From positions 86,155,982 to 86,219,981 of the forward strand of contig OZ035997.1 of the NCBI GenBank assembly GCA_964035015.1: a stretch of 64,000 bases of DNA. Reading direction: 5' to 3'. Positions within the stretch are counted from its first letter, which is position 1; each line of letters begins with the position of its first letter. The notes under the pieces were generated by a model. That model was not told the DNA's origin. It saw only the letters and a program-made list of their open reading frames with translations, and searched no databases. Positions 40,601-51,071 of this stretch are shown here, one piece after another. The position numbers and the translations under genes are program-made. This stretch comes from Corallium rubrum. Lineage: Eukaryota > Cnidaria > Anthozoa > Scleralcyonacea > Coralliidae.

Positions 40601-43600
40601 TGTTGCACATAAAAGCCCAACATGATAAATCTGCTGTTGCCAAACACGCTTGGAAGTATGACCATCGTGTTAAGTGGGAAGAGCTACTCCTCACTTCACG
40701 CGAAGAACAAGGTAATTGGCTATTCAGTTGGCAAAACGTCACTAGCTGTCTCTCAGGAGGGACAGCCATTAAACAGCACGTGGTGTGCCCTATTCGGAGA
40801 ACATTCTGGATTTTGTTTTTCTAATAAATAAAATTAACGTGATACGCCATTATATTCTTACTTAATATTTAAAACACAAGCAGGAATGTTTTATCAGATT
40901 TAAAACCACGAGGGCGCAGCCCGAGTGTTTTAGGTCTGATAAAACACGTGATGCGAGTGTTTTGAATGGCTTAGCTTCAAAAACGATTCGTTATTGGATG
41001 TTATGTTCATTAGTATTCTTTATATAAAATTGTATGTTCATTAGTATTCTTTCTGACGTCAAGAAGTTTTATCAGGTATAAAACCACGGACATGGTACTG
41101 ATTTCCTTTGTGTTTTCCTTGTGAATTATTAATGAGTTTTTGAAGTGATTTAATTGCTCAGTTGCTTAATTTATAAATGACGTGAGTCAACAGCTTATGG
41201 TTTAATATTGCTTTGATGAAGGCTCGAGTCAACATGGGGAAAGATTAGTTAAGTGTCTATCACAAATCCTTGAATTTCATTGGCTATCAGGAGTTACTAT
41301 CCGTTGATAGAAACCTCTGGCGATAAGCCAATAAAAAAAAATTTTAAACGAAATTGACCTATCACAAAACGCGTAGTATGTCACGAGCAATGAACATCAG
41401 AGCCAGTGGTAGTTCTGTTAAGCAACAATGGCGCCGACATTCACGAGCAGCCAAATGACACAAGAAATTGAACATTTTGGCGTTTAAACAAAATCGGCTA
41501 CAAAATGGTTAGAATGGAAATTAGTAATTGTAAAATGGTTAATTTTTTATCTGTGTTCGTTTAAATCGAAATAACCGCAAACAAAACACATTTCAAAATT
41601 ACATTTCCCAGACTACCAAGCAAGAAAGAAGTCAGAAGTTTTCTCGGTCTCAGTGGATATTACCGCAGATTTATTCCAGAGTATTCAGAGATTGCTGCAC
41701 CCTTGCCAGATCTTGCAAAGAAACGAGCTGCAAATCAGTTTAACTGGACGGACGCCTGCGAAGATGCATTTAGCCAACTAAAGCACCGTCTTGTTTCTGA
41801 ACCTGTATTAGCTAGTCCCGAATTTGAAAGACCGCTTATGGTATAAATAAAAGTAGCTTGCTGCGTAGGCAGTGTTGAAACAACAATCGAAATATAGTAA
41901 GGTTAGATATACTGCCGAAACAGAGAACGTAGGAGTCCAACGTTTCGAGCGAAGGCCCTTCGTCAGAGAGAAACGAGTTGTCGCTCATGTACACCCAGTC
42001 ATGTACCTGAGCAGAAAGTTGTTGTCACGTGAGCAAAAGTTCCCACAGTTGAGAAAGAATTCCTGTCTGTTATATGGGCAGTCAGAGCCTTGCGAGTGTA
42101 CCTGCTTGGAAAACAGTTTACCAGTTTACAGTGGAAACAGATCATCGAACATCGCATGCGTGGCTAGACAAGGCAAAAGAACCATTCAAGTTGACGTTTA
42201 ACTCTGTGGAGCATTTCTTTACAACCTTACAACTATCAGATTCGGTATCGTAAGGGACAGGAAAATGCTAACGCGGACAGCTTATCTAGAATGTATATAT
42301 AAAGTCTTGGAGAAGAAGGCGGAAATGTGACAGACAGACAGACAGACTTGTTCTAAATATAGACAGATGGGCGTGAGAAAAGTCCTGAGGACGAGCATTG
42401 TGTGGGTTCTTAACTTCTTATTCAATCGTAAATAAAACCTTTTAAAACCGCATTTGTGAGGGTAGTTCGCCACAAACGCAAAGGAGGTATGACACAAATA
42501 TACGAATGGAGATTTGTCAGTAAATTAATTAAAACAACCTACAAATTCAAAAATCAACAATCTATAGCTCTACCGCCATTTGCAGTTGAGCTTGCAGCTT
42601 GCGTTAATTAAGATGTTGTTTCATCGTTTGAAACTCTGCGTTCATTGGACGGTAACATATTGGTTCCAAGGGCACAATGTGACGTTGCTACGGAACTTTG
42701 ACAGGGTTCAATTAGTGATTAATTTGTTATTCTTGCAATGTGGCGAGTAAGATATTATGAAAAAAATGTCAAGTAAACGATTTAGCAAGGCCAGACGGAA
42801 CATATAATGTTGGGAAAGATCTATCAGATGACTTAAGCAGAAGCATTATTGATAAGATATAATTGGAAAACGGTGGAGAAAGAGCAACGGCGACGGTTTT
42901 GTAATATCTACTCGCCATGAATAACAAATTAATCACTAATTGAAACCCTGTCAAACCTTCGTAGCAACGTCATATTGTGCCCTTGGAAAGAATACGTTGC
43001 GGTCCAATGAACGCAGAGTTCCAATTAACGATGAAACAACGTCTTAATTAACGCAAGCTTGCAAGCCCAACTGCAAATGGCGGTACACCATAAAAGACTT
43101 GTATCAATTTCGTTTTGTCGATTTTCAGATTCGGTATCCGTTGAATCCGTCGTATCAGTTACATTCCGACTGCATAAACTCTAATGAATGACCCAACATC
43201 GAAAACGATCTTAACTGAATAAAATATTTAAACTTTTACATTATTTACATTCTATCAGTACTAACCTTGAATGATCATATAGAGAAGTAGAGTCAATCTA
43301 GCCAAGGTACACGGCTCAATATCGTTTAGCGTGAATTTCAAATCGGTTTTTGGATTCTTAGGTAAGGAAGCACAAGTGAGAACGACATTTCGTAGGTCAC
43401 CAGCACCAAGAACTAACACACTCAATGGAGTTTCATAATCCAAGCCTTCATTCTCTTCCAGATTAAGGTAATCATACGCCGGGTAGTTCCCCCAGTAATA
43501 AAGTTTCGATATCATACTGGGAACAGCGAAGTGCATGGATATTTTTTTCGAGAGACATTTTATTTTCCTTTCCACAGTCTTGCAATTTTTTTTGTGATTT

Positions 43601-43848
43601 GGTCTGTCTTTCGTTTGACATTCAACACCGCAGTAGTAAGCTTGACAACAAGCAGAACAGTTCTTAAGACTGTCTGCTTTCTTGCTACAAGCTCGACAAA
43701 CTTTTATTGCCGCCTCGCAGTCTGACTTGTGTAGCCATTGATCACTCTGTTGGCATCCTTTGCTACAGTATTTAGCCACTTGACAACGATCGCACTCCAC
43801 CACTATCGAACGCTTTTGACAACGCCAGCACTCAAGAAATCCTGGCAT
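37652..43848 (-). CDS. Two-MYND zinc finger protein with DUF4470-like domain, copy 2
   Basis: Exons 43848-43266 and 38811-37652 give 580 residues with the same splice phase as copy 1. Both MYND fingers keep all eight zinc ligands and the LVLGAGDLRN motif is intact. It differs from copy 1 by scattered substitutions and two in-frame losses: three residues before KLYYWG and four (EFCP) after NWMR. The absence of any frameshift while the intronic elements accumulate indels suggests that the protein has been kept under selection, at least until recently. The intron holds the same four elements as copy 1. Confidence 0.87.
38892..39726. mobile_element. hAT-type non-autonomous element in MYND intron, copy 2
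   Basis: Same element and site as 19405-20236. Target duplication AATTTCTG on the left (38884-38891) and CATTTCTG on the right, one base changed. Confidence 0.9.
40226..40835 (+). pseudogene. Penelope-like element fragment, copy 2
   Basis: Same fragment as at 20736-21345: linker text VSLPYLGPASHKIERIL, then GIY-YIG text CECGLVYIGEKGRN after a frameshift. In the HVA region it keeps KHAWKYDHRVKWEELL open, where copy 1 has a stop in place of the tryptophan. Confidence 0.8.
41003..41052. repeat. 31-bp tandem repeat, 1.6 copies
   Basis: Same unit as 21508-21589, one unit shorter. Confidence 0.85.
41607..42295 (+). pseudogene. Ty3/gypsy RT-RNase H fragment, copy 2
   Basis: Same fragment as 22108-22818 with RT text RSFLGLSGYYRRFIP and RNase H text SRKLLSREQK, interrupted by frameshifts and stops. 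It is shorter than copy 1 by several small deletions. Confidence 0.8.
42571..43084. mobile_element. Foldback element, copy 2
   Basis: Same element as 23099-23603, from TACCGCCATTTGCAG to CTGCAAATGGCGGTA. Confidence 0.87.
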
Positions 43849-44195
43849 CGCTAAGAAGCTAAAGCGTATACAACTCAACAATTAATTATAAGCCATGATG
43901 TGCGTATTTAAACCGAGTAAAAGTTACATTCTTTCTTTGTTGTAATGAAACTCACAAGCAACTCATTTCAAAGATCTAGAACGTGTTTTGACCTGTTTGC
44001 AGCAGGTGTTAAACGACTTGTCCTCTGTGCATGGGTATATCTTATACCGGTACTATAATCATCTCTTCCAAGAAAACTGCAATAGACCGGTAGTGAGTCA
44101 ATCACGTTTCCAGAGACCACGTTCCCCTTACCCAGCGGGCCGGAAACGAGAGGCCCTGGGATAATCTGTTCACGCCATCACAGGATTCTTGTTAT

Positions 44196-45566
44196 ATGAG
44201 GTTATTAGACTAGGAATTACTATCGCAAGTGAAGTGCTGCCTCAGAAGGCATGGGACATGGGTAGCCTAATTTTTGATAAAATTTCCAAAATAAGTCCTG
44301 GGGATGATTATATACATTGTAACAGACATACTGTAGCATGTACACATTTTTTTCAATTCTTTTAATTACATTCAAATACTACGGACTTAAATTACAAATA
44401 ACTATCACTTATCTGAATATATTTGGCAAGGCTTAAACTACATACATTACGACTATGTATTTGATGTTTAGTAAACTAATTTATGATAAATGACTGCCAC
44501 TATAAATCATGCTTCTTGATGTGGCAAAGCTGTCAGTGGAATTCTGAGTGTTAATTCTGATATGTTTATTATAACAAAGCAAGTACCAAGCAAATATGCA
44601 CTGACTAAATAAACAGCAGAAATGGTATGTAACATGTTATATATAGTATAGTTGCTCCATTGTTAATATTGTCTAACTTTTATTGGAGTTGTTGTTGAGA
44701 ATGCAATACTTTCAAGGAGATCTTTGGACACATCCACAACTCCATACTGTTATTGTCATGAAAGAATACACCACTGCAACCGCAGTATTTGATTTTCCCA
44801 AAGAACTTGTAATATTGTATTTACTCCAGACCAAATATGATGGTTATCCATGGCACAGAAATAATTTCTAATGTTCGCTGAATTTTCACAAAGTGGACAA
44901 TTTTCCACTAATTTTCACAAAGTACTGTAATAGTAAAGAATTTCTTGAAGACAGTTCCATGTACATTTCATTACATATACAGTGTATCGACCGTAGTGCT
45001 TTGTGCACGAACCATTGTAGAAACTACTGTAGATTGCATAAATATAGGTGTAGGGGCAAAGGTTGAGGAGATAGTGTATCCATATGCTTCAATTGACAGT
45101 AAACAAAGAACGTGTGTTTTTCAGTTTCTATGTTGAAGGAAGTGATAATCCATTTCTGAGACAAATTGTTCATTATTATTTTGTTGTTACCAGACATTGT
45201 GTTAAGTACAGTATACTGTCCTTCATCAGAATTATAAAAATCTATAAAGACCAAAAAATGGATTTACAGTATTAGCATTGACAGTTCAAAGAACAGTCAG
45301 GGAATTAAAACAAATGGGTATGAAAATGGAAAAAATAAAAAATTTATGCTGTACAAGAGATATGTAGACTTACCATTTTTGAGCTTGCCAGCCATCAAAT
45401 TTTGATACATACAGAATAGTGATAATGATATAAATTAATTAAAGTATTAGGCTAATTTCATATTAAAAAAAAATGTGTAAGACATTTCATTGAGAGATAT
45501 ATGTACATAACAGTAAATATTACAGTATAACTGGGATTCATAATTGTAATCCTTTTTAATTATTAT
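44196..45566. other. Stretch between duplication copy 2 and the Helitron coding region
   Basis: It may contain the 3' end of the Helitron, but I could not identify a terminal hairpin with CTRR. Short frames (62-76 codons) have no conserved text. One T/A-rich region has no other structure. Confidence 0.45.
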
Positions 45567-47682
45567 TCAACCTGTCCTGAATGGTTTGATGAGGTAAATG
45601 CACTGCATGTAATAAATCTGTGCCAAACGATCGAGCCTGTTTTCTTCGTCAAGCCTGAACTTCAAATTTGCCGATGATTTTAAGCTTGTCAATCTTTCAT
45701 AAGTCATGGGTTCAATGACAAAAGACGATAGGGTTTTCGTTCTACTGATTGCAACATAAGAGACTCCAGCCGTTCTCTCAGATTTACCAATATCAATCCA
45801 AGCCTTTGGCAGTGTGAGACCTTGACTCTTGTGAATTGTTAGAGCCCAAGCAAGTCAAGGAGGTAATTGTTGCCTCTCATGAAAACCATTTTCTGACTGT
45901 GAGGAGACAGTGATTGGACATATTGGGACACATGATGGTCGAGTGTCATCAAATGAAGGACCTCTGTAGTTCTCAAACTGAACAATTACAGCAACAGGCA
46001 ACGGTGGTGGCTGATGGTTTCAAAGTTAAAATCAATGACTGTTCCAGTAGCCCCATTGCAGAAACCAACACTTGACCATAAATTTATGGTTAGCATAACT
46101 CTAGCACCCTTTGCTAAAAACACCACAGGTTCTAATCCAGACATGTCTTCTGAAGAAATTTTCTTGGCAATCACAGATGAATGCCGAGCATTAATATGAG
46201 CAACTGGATACTGAAGTTTAGTCAGTTGTTCATGGTTGTAATTTGCAACTTGTTCATTGCTACAGAAGAGCCTTGTAGCATCTTCAAATTCTGACAAGTT
46301 TGGGATACTTGATGGCTGGCGAGTTAAAAGTAATTTCCAGTCTTCAACTGTCGACTCAGCTATACGAAGTCGCAACAACAGATCTCTGAAGTTGGTTTGT
46401 TCAACGTTCATGCCTTGTACTCGCTGATTTACAGTGAGCTTAACAACTTTGTCAAACATGTGATAAGTTTGATACCCTTGTTCACCAACAGCACTTGATG
46501 GTTTGGCATGATAAAGAGGCTTATCTGCTACAGGTGGTAACTGTCCTGGATCACCAGTTAAAATCAGAGATTTCCCTCCAAGAACTTTGTTGTTATATCC
46601 GGTTGCTTGTTTACAACGTTTGTCAATCCAGCCAAAAGGAACTTGGCCAAGCATTGAGTATTCATCAATAATAATATAGTCAACTTCATTTAAATTTTCT
46701 TGCAGTCTACACAAGCTCTGACCGGCAAGATCTTTTTACCCCGTGATCCAATGGGTAATTCCAATAAAGAGTGTACAGTAACACCTCTTATATTATAAGC
46801 AGCTTTACCAGTTGTTGCGGTAACTGCACATTTACCTTGTAGAAGGTTCCGAATAGCATTGATAAGGTAACTCTTAACAGTACCAGCTACACCAATAATT
46901 ACGAGGCACAATGGTTCTTTTTCAGATGAATCATCATCGAAATGAGACTTGACAATATTATAAGCTAGTGCTTGCATTTCACTGAAACTGTTTGTATCTA
47001 CAACTTCATATTGCTCATTTATAGTGACAGGATTATCTTTCTTGGTTTTAATCCATGTTGGCATTGCATAGATTTGTTGATCAGAATAGTTAGCTCTGTC
47101 TTGGTGCCAGTCATGTATTGACTCTGATGTTTGCTCAGAGTTATCAAATGGGGTGTTAAGTTCGGATAAAATCATCCATTCTTCACGAGTAATATCTTGC
47201 TCTTCACAAGGTTCATCTTCTGGTTCTTGTTGACTCTCCACAACAGATTGTAGTTTATCAAACCAGTCTGGGACATTAGTTTGTCCATAATGTGTCTGCA
47301 AGAATTCTTGCCAACAATTAATTAAAATTTCATCAGTTGGGTCTTGGTCATCCCATGCATTGTTTTGGGTTATTTGCCAAGGTTTATACCTCAGAAGTTG
47401 ATATTTAGAATAAAGACCAAAATTTGGCCCTTTCGGATTAGGAGAATAAGTTGGAAATATTCTTGGCACAACATTATCTGGTAGTTTTGTTAGCTCATTG
47501 TTAACAACTTTGTATTTTGAAGCAAACTGAACAAAGTTCATGCTCACAATATCATGTGAACTATCATATTGTTGACGGTTAGCATAAACGTCGAGAAGAG
47601 AATTATCAGTACAAGAATCACCAACCTCAATAGATTCATTGTCACGTACTCTGCGTGAACCACTGAGACTCACTGGCATCAC
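45567..47682 (-). pseudogene. Helitron Pif1-type helicase, broken
   Basis: The frame from 47682 carries the Walker A region as GVAGTVKSYL, where families have GTGKS, so the second glycine is a valine. It then has TATTGKAAYNIRGVTVHSLL. A frameshift at about 46715 leads into LQENLNEVDYIIIDEYSML (Walker B, DEYS). Further on come LILTGDPGQLPPV and GFCNGATGTVIDF. Another frameshift at about 45988 and an in-frame TGA at about 45861 separate the C terminus, with ALTIHKSQGLTLPKAW, SYVAISRTKTL and VIEPMTYERL. The helicase would have unwound the donor strand. It cannot work now. Confidence 0.88.
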
Positions 47683-48238
47683 TTGAAGATGGCATAACTA
47701 TGAAGTTTTAGTGACAACAAATGTTGCATTGTCTCTTGAGCTGCATAATCTCTTTCGCCAAGAGTTTTCATAACTACCTTTTTAACAGCCCTGTGAGAGT
47801 CGCTATTGTTGTCAACATTCTGGACAATGGAATTAAATGCTTGTTTTAGCATAGGTGACCTTGGTTCACCTTTAGCAGCATATTTAGTTAAATATTCCAC
47901 ACAAGCATAGTGATCAATAACAACTTGAATATCACAGTTAGCTCTCCATCCTTGTAATTGGAGTTGTTGTTGGTTATTGAACCTAGAATCATTTCTTTTA
48001 GTGACAATCTTTGCCCTATACTGTACATTATCACCTTTACTTAGAATTTCTTCAAATTCTAATTTTGTCTGAGGACAGTGATCAAATGGGAAATGAAATC
48101 TACATTTCAACTCTGATTCATTAGATTTCTTTCTAAGACAATAGTTTGTACTGCAACGAGTGTGTCGTTGAACCATATTTAAAAGATCTATATAATCAGA
48201 TTGTATTTCATTGTCAGGAATGTCATTGTGGAATTTTT
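47679..48238 (-). pseudogene. Helitron Rep domain, C-terminal segment
   Basis: The frame opens at the edge of the inserted element (48238) with KFHNDIPDNEIQSDYIDLL and goes on through MVQRHTRCSTNYCLRKKS and KCRFHFPFDHCPQTK to VEYLTKYAAKGEPRSP, which holds the catalytic tyrosine motif of the Rep nuclease. It then runs to a stop at 47679 where the helicase frame starts. Confidence 0.85.
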
Positions 48239-48276
48239 CAGGGGCGGATCCAGCAAAAAAATTGAGTGTAGCTTTA

Positions 48277-48345
48277 TGACGTCATAATCTGTATATGACG
48301 TCATAATCTGTATATGACGTCATAATCTGTACATGGCGTCATAGT
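48277..48345. repeat. 19-bp tandem repeat with TGACGTCA sites
   Basis: TGACGTCATAATCTGTATA is repeated; palindromic TGACGTCA occurs at 48277, 48296 and 48315, with a fourth TGGCGTCA at 48334. TGACGTCA is the consensus CREB/ATF binding site. It lies 38 bp inside the element's left end. Confidence 0.85.
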
Positions 48346-48685
48346 TTGTGTGTAATGTTATGTCAGAAAAGGGCAGGAATTTGTAAAAATACAGCAAATC
48401 ATGAGTGATCTCATCACACCAACAACATAGAACATCATCTTTACTGTAAATCTTATTGTTAGGGAAATTTGACACTTCCGTTACGTCATTTTAACAAGAG
48501 CTTAAAATATGGATCTTTGTAGAAAATATAACAAATTGTAAATATTCAGGAAAGTTAAAAGCGATAGAAATAAAAAGCAGTACAAGCAATCACATCAATA
48601 CTTAAACTTAAACGAATGATTAATTTAAAACTGATATTACCAAATAAAATAAATTACAGTCAGGTTCCTTTTGACGGAAATGTTT

Positions 48686-48781
48686 GAAGTTCCCAAGTTC
48701 GTTTTGAACTTCGCATTTGATTGGCAACTTAGTTGCTATTATCCCATCAAATGCGAAGTTCAAAACGAACTTGCGAACTTC
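48686..48781. repeat. Hairpin with about 38-bp arms
   Basis: CAAGTTCGTTTTGAACTTCG and CATTTGATTGG pair with CCCATCAAATGCGAAG and TTCAAAACGAACTTG. The loop is about 18 bp. Confidence 0.85.
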
Positions 48782-48926
48782 TAGCAATTGCCTTCCAATT
48801 TATATATATATATTGTCTACGAACTTATTTCAAACATTACACCGCTATAGTGTATATACTCCATCCCAATGGCAAACGCATTTCAACAGCTGTGAAATGC
48901 GGTAGCCCGCGAGCGATGCGCGAAAT

Positions 48927-49063
48927 TTAGGCTATGTGCACACGCTAACGTCTCCGAGCGTTTTCGCATTGTTTATTGTTCTCAAGGGAATCGAGAACAA
49001 TCAGTTCATTACTTGAAACAATACGAAAACGCTTGGAAACGTTACCGTGTGCACATAGCCTTA
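48927..49063. mobile_element. Small MITE, 137 bp
   Basis: TTAGGCTATGTGCACACG at the left is mirrored by CGTGTGCACATAGCC at the right; inner GAGCGTTTTCG pairs with CGAAAACGCTT. Non-coding, inside the 5.9 kb element. Confidence 0.82.
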
Positions 49064-51071
49064 AAACCGTGTGGCAAATTATACGCAATATTCCCAAACA
49101 CGTAGCGCGTCACCGTGCGCATATAAAATCAAGCACAAATGTTATCACAACTACTCACTGGTTTATTAAAATTAACATAAAGTGATAAAACAAAATACTG
49201 AGTTGTTGCGCGAAGGTCTTCTGTAAAAATATATAGTTATTTAAAATTGTTTGATCATCATACAGATATAAATGTATGAATGCTTAGTTACCTTACTGGT
49301 CGGAGTTCGCCTGACCATATCCTTTGACCATTAGGAAACTGGAGGTCACTAAATTGACTAACGCACAACGATGTATTTCCTTCAGGGCGCCCCGGCCCAT
49401 GGTCATGTTGCTCATATTAATCTTGACAACACGTTGCAGTGCGTCTTCAGCGTCCGTAGATACTAGCCTTTCTAACTCTAGTAAGAGCTCAGACATCACA
49501 TAATTTGAGCGAATATTCCACTGATATTTGTCTCACTGCGGTTCTCACTGTTTTGGTAGTGTCTTCTCGAGACAAATAATATATAAAAGCGCACCAGGCG
49601 ATTATGACTTCGTGTTTCTAAGGGCTCAAATTGCCAAAACATGCAAGCATCGCTCATCAACAAACTTGATTGGATACTCTTAATCAGTATAGCTCCCGTC
49701 AAATTTGAGCTATACTCAACAATGTACCTGATTGGCTAAGTCTAATCAGTGTAGATCCCGCCAAATATTGGCTACACTGTAAAAAATAGATGTGATTGGG
49801 CAGACATAAATAGCCACCCGCATTGGCAACTTGCCTTGCGGGGGCGTGAATTCTATAAACCGATCGGATGAATTCCTATTAATATTCGATTAATTTACGC
49901 GTGACTAATAAACATCATAGAAGACGGAGTTCTTCGAAGTTTAATAACTTGACATTGATTTTTCCTGAGTATTCTACAACAACGGATGTCATATTATCGA
50001 CCTGTACAAGAAATACATGAACGCAACAACCCCTCGCCCGCTTTATATGCATTTTTTAACCCCCCTACCCCCCCCCCCCTAATTTCTGTTTTTTGTTGTA
50101 TTATAAATGACACACAGATCAGAAAACATCCCAGAAAATTAGTTAGCAAGGTTCATCTGTAGTCATGTATTGACACACCGAAAGAACATGCAAAGTCAAT
50201 ATTAAAAAAAAACAAACAACGAGATGAAGCAAATATTCTAAGAGTTTGCAAACATTACGGGCTCTCTACGCATCAATTGGATCTTCTCTTCAAAACAATG
50301 GCCAAGAAAAGACAATGTCAACGTCCTAGCGTTCAATGTAATTCATAATTTTTAGATCGATATTGTAAGTTCACTGTACTTTTTTACTTAAGGTGGATTC
50401 TTATTAAAGCTTTATATTAAGACAAAATATTATTTATATTAATTTTCATTTTCAAGATTTCTTCCGATTTAACTCAGCTAAATTGGTAAATAGTAATACG
50501 AATCTCCTACCGTTAAACTTTCTTCTGCTTTTGTCACCACAAACACTGGCAATTCAGTCTAATCTTTTCGGATTGTTTTTCTCGTTCGCGGTTTCTTACT
50601 TTTTTTCGTTGTTGACACATAAACTTAAATTAAATATGACAAGGCATCATTCAGTTCTCTTCATGATCTAAAAAGCCGTTTGTTTCAAAATTTCTTCATT
50701 GTTCCCTCTCCGCGAGTTATGTAGAATACACCAGAGCAAAATTCCTTACCGGCTTTGAACAGTTTCAGGACACATCCTTCTTCTTTCAGTTTTACATTTC
50801 GGTCGGCATCGTTTTCGGTCTTTATCGTATTAATTTTTAGGCTTTTTCCAGTGGTATTGTTGTCTTTTTCTCGCTGCCACATCTCTTGTTAGTCTTCTTT
50901 CTTTGGTCTTTTTCCATAGTAATATTAATGTACATTTTAGCATTTTAGCTGAAACCATTTTTTCTGGCAAAGATTTCTTTCGTCATGATCGTTGAAAAAC
51001 TATTTCGTAATCCAACCGAACTTATAAATTATATATTTGCTGACGTAAATTTAAATAATTTGAATAATTTA
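49064..51071. other. Interior of the 5.9 kb element, nothing recognised
   Basis: Minus frames at 49293-49499 (68 codons, MMSELLLELERLVSTD) and 50685-50882 (65 codons) have no recognised domain. A poly-C run lies at about 50071-50081. Whether a decayed transposase hides here cannot be seen by eye. Confidence 0.45.

Larger units (their letters stand above)
37002..44195. repeat. Segmental duplication, copy 2
   Basis: Collinear with copy 1 from about 37058 onward. The first part (37002-37650), including a 53-codon frame, also matches copy 3 at 62531-63580. The right border is at 44195, after GGATTCTTGTTAT. Confidence 0.9.

Noticed and set aside
44196-44260. Helitron insertion junction at the right border of duplication copy 2
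   Set aside because: The border is sharp, but no CTRR end, hairpin or A/T target could be matched, and the copy 1 continuation was not found beyond the Helitron.
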